A DNA stretch of 64,000 nucleotides from Chimonanthus salicifolius. Lineage: Eukaryota > Streptophyta > Magnoliopsida > Laurales > Calycanthaceae. The notes under the pieces were generated by a model. It was not told the origin of the DNA, did not search any database, and worked only from the letters and a program-made list of their open reading frames with translations. The translations under genes were made by a program, and so were the position numbers. Of the stretch, positions 44,965 to 57,250 are shown piece after piece. The DNA lies in NCBI GenBank assembly GCA_013350335.1, contig CM023540.1:33563925-33627924 (forward strand). Direction: 5' to 3'. Numbering within the stretch: position 1 is the first letter of the stretch; the number at the start of each line of letters is the position of its first letter.

Positions 44965-46644
44965 ATGTTGGGTCGCTCGTCATTGTCAAGATCTGGGAGT
45001 TTTCGGCCAGAAAACCTTGGGCAGAATGCCCTGGCCATGATTGGGAACCTCTGTTTCACAGCTTTTGTCCTAGGGGTGTTGATCTTTACCATCATTGCTG
45101 CAACTTATGAACCAGAGGATCCTCTCTTCCACCCATCAACCAAAATGACAACCATCTTCACTTCTACCTCCAATGCCACCTTCCAGTCAGATGAATCCGT
45201 CCTCAGGACTGGGGAGGATTTTATGACTTCAAACCAGACTGCAATTGCCACTTTCTTAAACATCACAGATGTTGCTGTTCCTCTCGTAAGTGATAGCTCT
45301 GAATGTGAATCTGAGATGGGGAAGCGAATTGACTGTACTAACCCTGAGATATTCCATTTGATGATGAGGACTGCCATTGAGCATTTTAAAGACATTCATT
45401 TCTATCGATTTGGGAAATCCGTTCCAGGAGGAAATGAGAGCACATGTGACATGGCTTGGCGATTTAGACCTAAGGAAGGGAAAACTGCTGCATTTTACAA
45501 GGATTACCGTCGATTTGTGATTTCGAGGTCTGAGAACTGTAGTTACACTGTGGTTGGGATTGGTGACTACCATACAGGTGTAAATGCTAGGAAAAGGAAA
45601 AAGAATCAAAAGCCAGGGTTTGTTTCAAACCGGCAGGCAGTGCCTGGTACAGAGCTTGTGGTTGGTGAAACTGTGAATGATTCACTTCCAGTGGTTGCTT
45701 CTGAAGGGACATTTAGGAAGGGTCGATACTTGATTTACACGGGAGGTGGGGATAGATGCAAGAGCATGAATCATTACCTTTGGAGCTTCCTATGTGCTTT
45801 GGGTGAAGCTCAGTATTTGAATCGGACATTGGTTATGGATTTAAGTATCTGTTTGTCGTCAATGTACACTTCATCAAAACAAGATGAGGAAGGCAAGGAT
45901 TTTAGATTCTACTTTGATTTTGAGCATTTGAAGGAATCAGCTTCCGTGTTGGACCAGAACGAGTTTTGGAAGGATTGGGGGAAGTGGCAGAAGAAAGATG
46001 GTCTGACTCTTCATCTTGTGGAGGATTTCAGAATCAACCCAATGAAGCTTGGGAGTGTGAAGGATACTTTGATAATGAGGAAGTTTGGATCAGTGGAGCC
46101 AGACAATTACTGGTATAGAGTATGTGAAGGAGAAACAGAATCGGTCATACAACGGCCATGGCACTTGATCTGGAAATCCAAACGGCTGATGGACATTGTG
46201 TCGGCAATTGCTACCAGATTGAACTGGGATTATGATTCTGTTCATGTTGTGAGAGGGGAGAAGGCTAAGAACACAGAGCTCTGGCCCAACCTAGCTGCCG
46301 ATACTTCTCCGGAAGCACTTCTTTCTACTATGCGTGATAAGATTGAAGATGGAAGGAACCTTTATATTGCTACCGATGAGCCCGATACATCATTGTTTGA
46401 CCCTTTAAAGGACAGGTATTCCACTCACTTCCTCAATGACTACGGGGACCTTTGGGATGAGAAAAGTGAATGGTATTTAGAGACCAGGAAACTTAACAAT
46501 GGGGTGGGCGTGGAGTTTGATGGCTACATGAGGGTGGAGGTTGATACCGAAGTCTTTTTGAGGGGCAAAAAGCAGATTGAGACATTCAACGATTTAACAA
46601 GCGATTGTAAAGACGGTGTCAATACCTGCCACGCTCCCTCTTGA
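44965..46644 (+). CDS. O-fucosyltransferase-like glycosyltransferase family protein
   Basis: A 559-residue, intron-free coding region for a Golgi-type type II membrane protein. It has a short basic cytosolic tail (MLGRSSLSRSGSFRPENLGQ), one membrane anchor at about residues 22-47, a Ser/Thr-rich N-glycosylated stem (several N-X-S/T) and a luminal domain. The domain opens with GRYLIYTGGGDRCKSMNHYL at about residue 252, followed by SFLCALGEAQYLNRTLVMDL. Both are diagnostic of the plant O-fucosyltransferase-related family to which Arabidopsis genes such as At1g53770 and At5g50420 belong. Substrate is unknown; fucosyl transfer is inferred from the family. I choose the ATG at 44965 because an acceptor (ttattttcag) at 44943 separates it from the in-frame ATG at 44890, which would then be intronic. 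Length matches the family. Confidence 0.88.
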   Translation: MLGRSSLSRSGSFRPENLGQNALAMIGNLCFTAFVLGVLIFTIIAATYEPEDPLFHPSTKMTTIFTSTSNATFQSDESVLRTGEDFMTSNQTAIATFLNITDVAVPLVSDSSECESEMGKRIDCTNPEIFHLMMRTAIEHFKDIHFYRFGKSVPGGNESTCDMAWRFRPKEGKTAAFYKDYRRFVISRSENCSYTVVGIGDYHTGVNARKRKKNQKPGFVSNRQAVPGTELVVGETVNDSLPVVASEGTFRKGRYLIYTGGGDRCKSMNHYLWSFLCALGEAQYLNRTLVMDLSICLSSMYTSSKQDEEGKDFRFYFDFEHLKESASVLDQNEFWKDWGKWQKKDGLTLHLVEDFRINPMKLGSVKDTLIMRKFGSVEPDNYWYRVCEGETESVIQRPWHLIWKSKRLMDIVSAIATRLNWDYDSVHVVRGEKAKNTELWPNLAADTSPEALLSTMRDKIEDGRNLYIATDEPDTSLFDPLKDRYSTHFLNDYGDLWDEKSEWYLETRKLNNGVGVEFDGYMRVEVDTEVFLRGKKQIETFNDLTSDCKDGVNTCHAPS

Positions 46645-47256
46645 CCATTGCAATTTGCAAATTACGTGTATGCATGAAGCCTGAAGTTTCAGCCTCCGTT
46701 ACATTTTTCATTTTCCCCATGTACCTCCTCTGTTATCTCTTGCTTTGAAGAACATTCGACATTCTCATCTGCAGGTACATCACCATTTAATTTTAAGCAA
46801 GCATAGATGGTTCTTAGCATCTGTCATGACATTGCTTGTAGCAAATCTTTTGTCTCAGTTCAATTAGCATCTGATAAGTAGTCTTGTACCAGTTAATGAC
46901 CCTGTTAGGGTTTTAGTTCGCGTTGTAAGGGACTTAAATTTTCTTTTCTTTTTTTGTGTTTCTTAGATAACGATGTGTGTTCAAAACTTCAAATCATTTT
47001 GTTACGGTGTATTGCGTTTCTGGTCTTTATTATGTTTCATGATTAATATCTTGCCCTCTCTACTTTTAATAGCTCTGCTTGATCTGCAACTAGGTATTTC
47101 TTCGAGTCAATTTGCTTGAGAGGCTTGAGGACCCGAAACAGCTCCCTGTACCTGATACCCAAACCCGAGGGGCCTGACCTTAAAATTTTGGATGTGGAAA
47201 CAGCAGGAGAAACACCAAATTATAGTCGTATTTGGATTTCATAAATTGTGTACATA
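46645..47256. other. 3' untranslated region and flank of the O-fucosyltransferase gene
   Basis: No further exon seen. T-rich sequence without a bounded repeat up to the transposon at 47265. Confidence 0.5.
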
Positions 47257-47264
47257 GACCAAAA

Positions 47265-49134
47265 GGGAGCACTTATACACACCCGAATCTAAAATTTCGT
47301 GGCAAATTACTATTTTATCTCTACATTTTCAATTGGCATTCATTCAAATGAATGAGCTGAACAGTGACATAGAATACTGTTCCGTTCCATTCATTCGAAT
47401 GAATGGATGATTCATTCGAATGAATAGTAATAAAATGACTACCATTCATTCCATTCATTCGTTCAGTAGAATCATTCATTTAAATAATAATATTTTTTAA
47501 AAAAAATTTAAACTTATTTTTTAAGCACTGTGTATTTCCAAAATTTCTCAAATTGAATATCCAGACTAATTACGATAATGTGATAAAAATACTTTAAGAC
47601 TTTAAGGTCTTTTGACATTCTTAAATATTTAAAACACAGTATTTTACCAATAAGGGTATTTCTAGGCTATGCCGAAAATATATTTGGGAGTGTCCAAAGA
47701 CCTTAAAGTGTTAAAGTATTTTTATCAAGTTATTGTAATTAGTCTGAATATTCAATTTGGAAAATTTTAGAAATACACAGTGCATTATTTAAATAATAAA
47801 ATCTCCTTTAAAACTTTAAAGTTATTTTTTAACTAATGTGTATTTTTAAAATTTCCCAAATTGAATATCCGGACTAATTACGATAACTTGATAAAAATAT
47901 TTTAAGACTTTAAGGTCTTTTGACACTCGCAAATGTGTTTTCAGCATAGTCTAGGAATATCCTTATTTGTAAAATACTGTGTTTTAAATATTTGCGAGTG
48001 TCAAAAAACCTTTAAGTCTTAAAGTATTTTTATCAGGTTATCGTAATTAGTGCGAATATTCAATTTGAAAAATTTTAGAATACACAGTGCATTATTTAAT
48101 AGCATAACTGTCTATATTTTAAATAATATTTTATTATACATTCGAATGAATGGGCTTATTCATTCGAATGAATAGACCTCATTCAGTATTCATTCGAATG
48201 ATTGTTATTAAATAATAAAATTTATTTTAAAATTTTACAATTATTTTTTGAGCAGTGTATATTTTTAAAATTTTCAAATTAAATATTTGGACTAATTACG
48301 ATAATCTATCTGATAAAAATACTTTAATACTTTAAGTTCTTTTGACACTCCTAAATATTTAAAACACAGGGTATCTCTAGGATATGCCAAAAACACATTT
48401 AGAAGTGTCAAAAGACCTTAAAGTCTTAAAGTATTTTTATCAGGTTATCGTAATTAATCTGGATATTCAATTTGAGAAATTTTGAAATACACCGTAGTTA
48501 AAAAATAACTTTAAAGTTTTAAAGGAGATTTTATTATTTAAATAGTGCACTGTGTATTTCTAAAATTTTCAAATTGAATATCCGGACTAATTAGGATAAC
48601 CTGATAAAAATACTTTAAAACTTCAAGGTTTTTTGACACTCCTAAATGTGTTTTCAGCATAGTCTAGGGATACCCTTATTTGTAAAATAATGTGTTTTAA
48701 ATATTTAGGAGTGTCAAAAGACCTTGAAATCTTAAAGTATTTTTATCAGATTATCGTAATTAGTCTGGATATTCAATTTGAGAAATTTTGAAAATACATA
48801 GTGCTTAAAAAATAAGTTTAAAATTTTAAAAGAAGTTTTATTATTTAAATGAATGATTCTACTGAACGTTCATTCCAGTAGAATGGAAGGAATGGTGGTC
48901 ATTTTATTACTATTAATTCGAATGAATGGGGCTGAACAGTATTCCGTGTTACTGTTCAGTCCATTTATTTTAATAAATGCCAAAATGAACTGAGCATTCA
49001 TTCGAATGAATGCCAAAATGAACTTGACATTCATTCGAATGATTGAAAATACAGGGGTAAAATGGTAATTTGCTATGAAATTTCAGATTCGGAGTGTCTA
49101 GAGGCAGAATTTCCAGGTGTGTGTAAGTGCTCCC
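47265..49134. mobile_element. Palindrome-rich transposon, copy 3, intact ends
   Basis: This 1,870-base element begins GGGAGCACTTATACACACC and ends with the inverted counterpart (ggtgtgtgtaagtgctccc). A perfect 8-base duplication, GACCAAAA (47257-47264 and 49135-49142), flanks it. The terminal inverted repeats extend over 100 bases, passing through a conserved ...aaattaccattttacccctgtattttcaat-like block into TTCGAATGAAT palindromes and the GAACAGTA/TACTGTTC hairpin. The interior (about 47510-48830) is four successive inverted pairs of one module of about 130-150 bases. No transposase is encoded, so it is non-autonomous. Long terminal repeats and an 8-bp duplication suggest a Mutator-like or hAT source. 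Confidence 0.88.
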
Positions 49135-49142
49135 GACCAAAA

Positions 49143-49870
49143 TAGCAATATAGCTTTGAGTACAAAGGTTTAAATATTAGCCGATTCATATTATATTGAT
49201 AATACCTATGGTTTAAGCATAGCCCAATGTGTATTGACCAATACATATCATTGATATTTTGAAAATATTTGTCAATATCATGCCCATGTTGCAGCCAATA
49301 TCTCATTTATTTATTGACTAAAGGTGTTCATTTGTTCAAAGTTGGCTCTAATTCGTAATCCAGATAAAGATTTTTGTCCATGGCCGGGCTCAAGCTTTTA
49401 AACTTGATTATTTTATATATATATATAAAGTGAAAATCTAATTGCATATATTGAAAGAAGATTTCAAAACCGAAAATATGTTATTCTTGAACGGCACTCA
49501 AAGAACGGCATAACAAGAACTCAATTAAAATGACTTTCAAATATTAGGGATAAAATTACAATTAATTAAAATTTCAAGAATATATTTTCAATCAAATAAA
49601 AACATAAAGACCTATATACAAATTATCTTAAATTTTATATTATAATATTTGAAATTTTATTACATTATACATAATTTGATGCTGAGTTTTTTAACACCCA
49701 ATTTGAACATGTGGAGACTTTGTAGACAATATGAAGTAACTTCTCATTAATGAATCATGAGATATACATATTTATATGCAGCAAATAGATAATTATTTGA
49801 ATATGAAGTATGTAAACATAACAAGGAAACCTCTTCAAACTTCTGCTGAAATCATCTTCTCCGAGATCTC
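49143..49870. other. Intergenic, no gene seen
   Basis: AT-rich with no exon that I can support. Confidence 0.45.
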
Positions 49871-49872
49871 AA

Positions 49873-50010
49873 TAGGGAATTGGGGTGATGGTCAAGAATC
49901 TCCTCTCGTAAAAGCAGATTTTGAGTTCGATTCACGCTCAACATCTTTCTGGACCACTTTTTATAGTTGTTTATTGAGTGTGTAGAATTTAAAGGTTTAC
50001 ACATATTTCA
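49873..50010 (+). mobile_element. tRNA-derived SINE, diverged copy
   Basis: ggggtgatggtcaagaatct, then gttttgagttcgattcacg at the B-box position, then ccactttttatagttgttta and gtgtgtagaatttaaagg, follow the same order as the SINE at 42871. The 3' end and tail are lost. Confidence 0.55.
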
Positions 50011-50642
50011 AGAACTAATCGAATTAAATATCCCATGACATGACAGGTGAGATCTCTCGAGATCTTGGCCATGAAAAAAAAATCACCTTCCCCATATCAG
50101 ACTCAATGATTTAAGATTCAAAATTCATTTAAAAGAAAATCTGAATACCAGATCAGCGAGACAGTGTCGTCAGAGTTTTTGGAAACGATTCCCCCACCAG
50201 CTCACATCCAGCAGTTCCAAAACTTGAATCGGCAGCTGTAAGATAGCTGGCGTTTCACCTCATGCATTTGAAAACTGAAAAGAGGGAGACTGAGAAAGGT
50301 CATACCAAGAAAGTCGTAGCCTGGCATGTGGTCTACTTGTCTAATGGAATTGAAAATTTTGGAATCTTGAGAGTTGAGACCAGGGTTCAAATTTCGATTC
50401 ATTTTTTATCTAATCAACATGATCATGGTTGGACTAACAAATAGTAGCTTAGAATTGGGCTGAGAATTTTATTATTCTTCTAATGTTTTGACTTTTTCAA
50501 CTAACCAAAAGCAAGTTATAAACATTTTCAAATTCAAGTGGAGAAAGATTTTATCTTGTGCAATGGGAAAGCCATTCACCGGAAAGTGATTAGAATCAAA
50601 TAAAATTTGATTTCACTTATTTTATTTGTATTTTCCATTCTC

Positions 50643-50650
50643 TATAAATA
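50643..50650 (+). promoter_or_regulatory. TATA box of the DUF247 gene
   Basis: TATAAATA lies 85 bases before the start codon at 50728. Transcription would be expected about 30 bases downstream, near 50675, leaving a leader of about 50 bases. Confidence 0.6.
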
Positions 50651-50727
50651 AAAATCTCAAGGTCTCTCCTAGACCAGGAAGACACTCCTTTATTTTCACA
50701 GAGGAGATAAGGAGCGAGTAGAGTAGG

Positions 50728-52083
50728 ATGGCAGGAGGAGCGGTGAGCAATCCCACCATTGGTCAAGGGCAAGAGGCTCAGGTGGAAGATCCATGGTTGC
50801 AGTCCATGCAGAGAAGGTACGACGAGGAGAAACGAAGGTCGGCAGAGAAGGTGGGCGGACGTGCGGTGCTGAGGAGAAGTAGAAACTCACGCACTATCTA
50901 TCGAGTACCCAGCTACATTCGCCGAGTAGACGACGACGCCTACACGCCCCAATTGATATGTATAGGCCCATATCACCGTCACCAGGAAAATCTGCAGCCG
51001 ATGGAAGATCACAAATGGCGGTCTCTGCTAGCCTTCCTCTCCCGAGACCAACAAAGGGACTTGGTCGATTACATCAAGGAGATGAAAGCATTAGAGGAAG
51101 ACACAAGGAGCTGCTACTCGGGAAAGATAGAGCTGACGAGTAATGAGTTTTCGGAGATGATGTTGCTAGACGGCTGCTTCCTGATCGAGCTGTTCTTCAG
51201 TATAGAGACGAGAGAGGAGGCTTTAGAGGAAGACGACCCAGTTTACTACACAAATTGGACTATGCCGATCATAATGCTGGACATGATCCTCTTGGAGAAC
51301 CAGCTTCCTTTCTTTGTCCTAGAACGCTTATTGGAGCTCAATTTTAGGCCAAACACCTTCTCTATCGTCAACCTCGCGCATCGCTTCTTCAAATATCTCC
51401 TCCCTCAGAAGGTTCGTGCTCCTAACGTAAATTCAGATTCCGTCCATCATCTGCTCCATTTACTTCACTTGTGTCTCAGTCCAGAGCCATTCCCTCCAGA
51501 GCCTTACACTCCCTCTCACGCTCCTCGCCATTTTCCCCAAATGATCTCTACGGCAACGCAGTTGAAGGATGGAGGAATCAAGTTCAAATGCCGTAAGAAT
51601 ATATACAGCTTGCTGGATATTGTATTTATCAACGGGGTCGTGACCATTCCCACTCTATGGATCGATGATTCCACCAATTTTCTTTTTCGGAACTTGATTG
51701 CGTTAGAACAATGCTATCTCAGTTGTGGAAATTACTTCACAAGTTACGCCATCTTCATGGATTGCCTCATCGATAAAACTGAGGATGTCGCCTTTCTCAG
51801 AAATGTTAGCATAATCCAACATAGCCTGGGGAGTGACATGGAGGTGGCTCTTCTCTTCAACAACTTGTCCAAGGGAATCGCCTTGGATCACAGAGGCAGC
51901 TACTTTTACTCTCTCTTCAACGAGATTATCCTACTTCAACAGAGTCGATGGCATAAGAGGTTTGCTACCCTGATGCGCACTTATTTTGGGGGTGATCCCA
52001 TGTCATTGATTAATCTTCAATTCACTGTAATGGGTCTCCTTTTAACTGGGGTACAAACTTTCATTGCCTTTCGTTCCACTTAG
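50728..52083 (+). CDS. DUF247 family protein
   Basis: A single-exon plant-specific protein of 451 residues. Family landmarks are present in order: IYRVPSYIRRVDDDAYTPQL with IGPYHR near residue 70; a basic KWRSLLAFLSR helix; LLDGCFLIELFF; the MLDMILLENQLPFFVLERLL block; VVTIPTLWIDDSTNFLFRNL; and a C-terminal hydrophobic segment (about 428-448) that probably anchors it to the plasma membrane. An N-terminal extension rich in charged residues precedes the domain. Molecular function is unknown for most members; some grass members act in self-incompatibility, but nothing here links this gene to that role. The first ATG after a TATA box is used as start. A broken second copy lies at 32493-32780. Confidence 0.93.
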   Translation: MAGGAVSNPTIGQGQEAQVEDPWLQSMQRRYDEEKRRSAEKVGGRAVLRRSRNSRTIYRVPSYIRRVDDDAYTPQLICIGPYHRHQENLQPMEDHKWRSLLAFLSRDQQRDLVDYIKEMKALEEDTRSCYSGKIELTSNEFSEMMLLDGCFLIELFFSIETREEALEEDDPVYYTNWTMPIIMLDMILLENQLPFFVLERLLELNFRPNTFSIVNLAHRFFKYLLPQKVRAPNVNSDSVHHLLHLLHLCLSPEPFPPEPYTPSHAPRHFPQMISTATQLKDGGIKFKCRKNIYSLLDIVFINGVVTIPTLWIDDSTNFLFRNLIALEQCYLSCGNYFTSYAIFMDCLIDKTEDVAFLRNVSIIQHSLGSDMEVALLFNNLSKGIALDHRGSYFYSLFNEIILLQQSRWHKRFATLMRTYFGGDPMSLINLQFTVMGLLLTGVQTFIAFRST

Positions 52084-52345
52084 ATCGGTCCTGTCAATAA
52101 GATAGTTGGTTTGTCAATAAGTCATTTTCCTTATTTCCCTGAAAATGGCATTTTCGTTATTCATTGTTTTGGTATTGTAATTGCATCTCATCCTTACGAG
52201 ATTTTACCCAACTAATCTTTCAAGTTTCACGGCACTATCTTATGAGCGTGAGCTAAAGTCCATTCATGGTTGAACAAATTCATAATTTGAAAATTGTCAT
52301 TCTATCAAATAAAAATTGAAGAAGTATTCCTATCAATAAGTTTTA

Positions 52346-52537
52346 CTCTCTGTCTGTGCCAATTTAATTGTCCGATATGTATTTTAGGACTGTTCAAAAA
52401 TAATTGTCTGATATACTATTTTGATTATCTCTCTATCTATCTGCTTTTAGAGAGAAATTTATAAGCTTTTTGAAAGCCATTCTTTAAAAAAAAAATCAAA
52501 ATTTCAAAATAGGACAAATAAAATGAGATGGAAAGAG
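52346..52537. mobile_element. Stowaway-like MITE
   Basis: This 192-base element starts CTCTCTGTCTGTGCCAATTT and ends aaatgagatggaaagag, inverted relative to the start. It is bounded by TA on each side (52344-52345 and 52538-52539). It shares its ends and its taaaaaaaaaatcaaaatttc block with the longer copy at 31614. It lies about 260 bases after the DUF247 stop codon. Confidence 0.8.
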
Positions 52538-52569
52538 TATTAAAATTGAGAGCTCTATAGTGAACCACC

Positions 52570-52965
52570 AATGGTGCAAAGAGGGGTGCAAAATTCGTTC
52601 ACTCCGAGATATCGGCCTATAAAATTCTCTCTCCTCTTTTATATATTTTTTAAAATATCAATATTTTTTATTATTTTATTTTTTCTGAAATAAAAAATCC
52701 AAAAGGAAGCTTTTCTTTTTTTTAAAAAAAAAATTAAAAATAAAAATATCGGCCGATATCAGTAGAGATATCAAGTCGGACCCACCACCATTTTGATTTT
52801 CTTTTTTAAAAAAAAAAACCGATATTATAGATATCGGCTGATATCGAACCGATATATATCACCGATATATCAGTCATATCGGCCGAAAAATATCTTTACG
52901 GATATGATAAGGGACTAACAATCCATATCATATCGACCGATATTTACACCTATATGTGCAAAAGC
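52570..52965. mobile_element. ATCGGCCGAT-rich degenerate element
   Basis: Repeated words such as atatcggccgatatc, accgatatatatc and gatatcggctgatatc run on both strands. Outer ends of the type ggggtgcaaa / tttacacctat are visible, with gtgcaaag-like sequence outside both. It is related to the element at 61948. Borders are approximate and the flanking repeat has decayed. Confidence 0.5.
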
Positions 52966-54394
52966 CGAAGTGAGTGGGCCATCCCAATGTTAGGCTTAAT
53001 AAACTTACAACTTTCCCCTTAACTTTTTTTTTTTTGGGATGATTGTGGAACATTATTCTTTAAATATCTCAGTGGTCGTAAATCGTAATACCACAATTTA
53101 ATGTTGGATGGGATTGCACTTTGGCTTTACCAACCTGAGCCCACCTCATCCCACTTGGTCTTTTATAAGCCCATTGTCTATCCAGTGCAGGCCTTATACT
53201 GTTCCAAAGTTAAATGGGCCGGTTTGAGACAGACTGTTGCCTAAAGGCCCGAATAAATACCAAAATACAGCACAACACATCTTAGATTCACTAGTGGGCT
53301 AACGTTGAATTCTTAGTTTCAAATAGTGATTGAAATTTAAAGTTTTGACATATATCTTTTTACAAACCGCATGAACACCTTTCCATTTTACCCCCCAAAC
53401 GTTAATTCTCACCATCCAAAAGCTCAAGTATCTCTCTCTCTCTCTCGAATTCAATTTTTTTTCCTTTTTCAATATCTGATTTTACATTTATCAAATCTGA
53501 TTATTTTTATGACTATTTTTTTTTTCATTTTTTTTATTCCTCTACTTAAAAGCCTTAATAATTGCTGAAAAATTCTTGATAAAATTTATAAATAAGGACT
53601 GAACTGAAAATTTTTTACTAAATTTTTTTAATCACTAAAATTATTGTCCTAAAATGAAAATTTACTTTTTACAATTTTCTCATCAATATCTTTACTCTTC
53701 CTGTAAGATAATGCAAACCCCAAATGATGTAAATGAATAAATTTGAACACGTATATCAAGTCATTGAACTGTGCGTGAGTGAAATTTGTGAGCCTGTTTA
53801 TTTAAATGGTAAGATTTAGAGACTTTTACAAAAAGTTCATGAAAGCCTATTGTGCTTTTGACCATTATATATATGTATAATTACATTAATATTCATTTAA
53901 AAAAATATTTTAAAATTAATTAAAAGATTAATCATTATATTTAATTTTAAGAATCACCAAAATAAGAATGTTTAATAATTTTGACCACTAAAATTAAATT
54001 GGTTAAAAATTGAATTTTCAATACAAATTTTAGTAATTCATTATATTTAATTTTAATATGAATGCTTAAATTTCTGATGATCTTAAAATAGACGAACTCT
54101 ATTTTTCCAAATAGATAGTATTTGAATTTTAACCGGTAAAGTCCGACAGCTTCAATCGGGTCGTCGGTATAAAAACGGGCTCACGTGCCCGTCTCGAATC
54201 CGGCCCATGAACAGCCCTGCTGCTGTTGTCAGAGAGAGTGGGAACCCTTGGGTCTAAAATCTAAATAAGTAAATAGAACACCTACTTTCACCTCGAATTT
54301 ACCATTTCTGCCACTCTCAAAATTCCTCTCTTAAAATTCCAGCGCGCACACACTCTCTCTCAACCTCAACCCTAGAATTTGCAGAGCTTCTTCA
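52966..54394. other. Intergenic and ALDH22A1 promoter region, no other gene seen
   Basis: AT-rich sequence. The last about 80 bases (gcgcgcacacactctctctc and onwards) look like the CT-rich leader of the ALDH gene. No additional exon was found. Confidence 0.5.
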
Positions 54395-57187
54395 ATGGCG
54401 ATCTGGTGGCCGGTTCTTGTTCTCGGATTCGCTTACGTAATCTGCCGCTTCTTTCTTTTACTTATTCCTCCGAACGTGCCTTCGATCGATGTCGATGCTT
54501 CCGATGGTAAATTTTTTTATTCCATTTTTGTAACTTTTTATTTGATGATTCGTTTTTTTCTTTTGGTTGATTTCTCTTGTTTGGATCTGATGCAGTGTTG
54601 GATGATGGAAACCAGACCAAGGACTACATTTATGTGAGCAGTCTTACTCGAAAAAAGAAAAGAAACAGTGCTACTTATTTTTGCTCTTTTCCTACTATAA
54701 TTGCATTATAAGAAAAAGACTGAATCTTTGAATCAATAGATGAATGAATTCGAACAGACGCTGTTTTGTAATTCCTCTGCATTATCTGTACTTTTTAAAA
54801 AAAAAATTGGTCTAAATTTGTCGATCATTTTTTCTAAAAAATTGTGTCTTTTGTCTTTTTAGTAAATTAATTTTATTTTATTTGAACTTTGAAGGTTCTA
54901 TCTAAATGAATGAACGAGAGCTTGTACATTTTCTTCAAAACTTCTTACTGAAACTTTGGATGCTCGGGGTTACTGTTATACCTGAAGTATGTGATATTTT
55001 GTAATTGATTCATTTCCACTTTTCTTTTCTTTTTTCTTTTTTGGTTGAAACTCATGCAACATTTTCTTTTTGGAAGAATGTTTTTTAGTAATTTGAAATT
55101 CAGATGATCTGTATACAGTGAATGTCAGTTCCAACTGTTTTGCTTGGAGTTGTGGCTATGTGTTTTTGAAAATTTTGAATTATACAGAATTTTGAAGATT
55201 TTAGCTTGCAGTTCTCGAAATTCTGAAGTAAAATATAGATCACTGTTATTATTTTACCTAAAGTTTGTGATCTCTGAGCATTTGGCGGGCTTGTGGGAAC
55301 CCTTTATGCTAGAATAGTCTTTCAAATGCTTTTTGTTAGAATCATTATTGTTGAATGGTTTTGGTCTGGATCCTTTAAAAGATTGAGATCCTAGAAATTG
55401 GTTCATTTGCTGACTTTTTTATACAGATACCAAGAAAGGGAAAGGCGGCTCAGACGGATAAAGTTCAATGCTATGAGCCTGCAACAATGAAGTACCTGGG
55501 ATATTTCCCTGCATTGACACCTGAGGAGGTTAGTCACCTTAGCACTCAATGTCTCCCCCTCCCCGACCTCCCACCCTTTCTGGCCAAGAAAGGAGTGGTT
55601 ATTTGGTGATGTAAAATGAAGATTTGCTTCTTTTTCTAGCTGAGTTGAAATCATTGAGATAAGTTCAGATTGTGAAGTCATCGGACAAAGTATGGTACAT
55701 TGGGTTTGCTCCAATGGAAACAGCTCAATATTTAGTAATCCTTAGACATTTGTACTCATTATTGGTCTACATGTTTTCAAGCTCAATAGCACCCATTTTC
55801 ACCAAGTTTCTTCTTGTTACATTCTGTGTTCCTTACTCCATTGGACCTGGTGGTTGGTCGTTAGAGGGTTATATTCTTATATTGTGTATATGTCCATCCT
55901 TTCTTTGGTTTTCTTTCGGCCATGTTTGCATGTTAGCCATTTTAGCATTCATTGTTTGGTTGCAGTATCTCTTTAAAGATTTGCTCCTCACAAGGAGAGA
56001 TGGAATAAATTTGGAATCTTGGACAGGTCAAGGAACATGTAGAACAGGCCAGGAAGGCACAGAAGGTCTGGGCAAAGAGTAGCTTCAAGCAAAGACGCCA
56101 GTTTCTGCGGATACTTTTGAAATACATCATTGAACATCAAGAGCTTATATGCGAGTAAGGATTCAATTCAACATCAACAACTTATTCCTCGTTTTCCTTG
56201 CTCAGAGACTATATTGCTCTAATTATTTGGAATAGCAGTTCATCAAACCTTAAATGGTAAGAACCCCCTGTAGAATTAGAGAAACTTTGAGGGGGGAAAA
56301 TGAAGCAATGCCTTTTGTGTATGAAAAGTACATTGATGGATAGAATGGCAGCTGGGCCATTATCCAAATTATTTCCTTTTTATATAGCTGAACGGCTGTA
56401 CCTATATGCCAATTCAATTTTTTACTCAATAGGACTTCATCTCGAGATACTGGAAAGACAATGGTAGATGCATCTTTGGGAGAGATAATGACGACATGTG
56501 AGAAGATAACTTGGCTTCTTGCAGAAGGCGAGCAGTGGCTAAAGCCTGAATACAGGTTTACTTTTATACTTTCTTCTGTAGTTCTAAGTCACTATTTTCA
56601 AATATTGTTAGCTCCAAGATATTTGCATTTGAGTTATTCTGTAATTCATTTCTTAAAACATGACTGAATTTTCATCATTCTCAAAAAATGGTCATGATGC
56701 ACAGCTCTTTGCTTCTTTTGAATCAATGAAATATTTGATGCCGAGCAGCTCTTTGTTATTTGGTTGAGTAACCTTACCCATAACCCACATGGCACCATCT
56801 GGATCAAGGGATCACTCCTTTTACATGAAGTGGAATCAAAGGCTAATTCCTTAGCCTAGTTTTGTGGTGTCAAAAGAATTAATAATTGATCCTTTTTTGT
56901 TCTTCCAATGACTTGCAGGTCTTTTGGAAGGTCAATGATGCACAAGATACCAAAAGTTGAATTTCATCCACTTGGAGTGATTGGTGCTATCGTTTCATGG
57001 AATTATCCTTTCCATAACATTTTTAATCCCATGCTTGCAGCAGTGTTCTCAGGAAATGGTGTGGTCATAAAGGTATGTAATTACATACCTTGAAATATAA
57101 CCTCATTTTAGACAGAAGATGTGTTAGATTTACTTGAGAAAGTTGCATATCGCAGTTTATCTTTTATATATAAATATTTCTAAAAAT

Positions 57188-57250
<63 letters not shown>

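Noticed and set aside
51703..51891. Antisense open frame within the DUF247 gene
   Set aside because: Shadow of a highly conserved coding strand.
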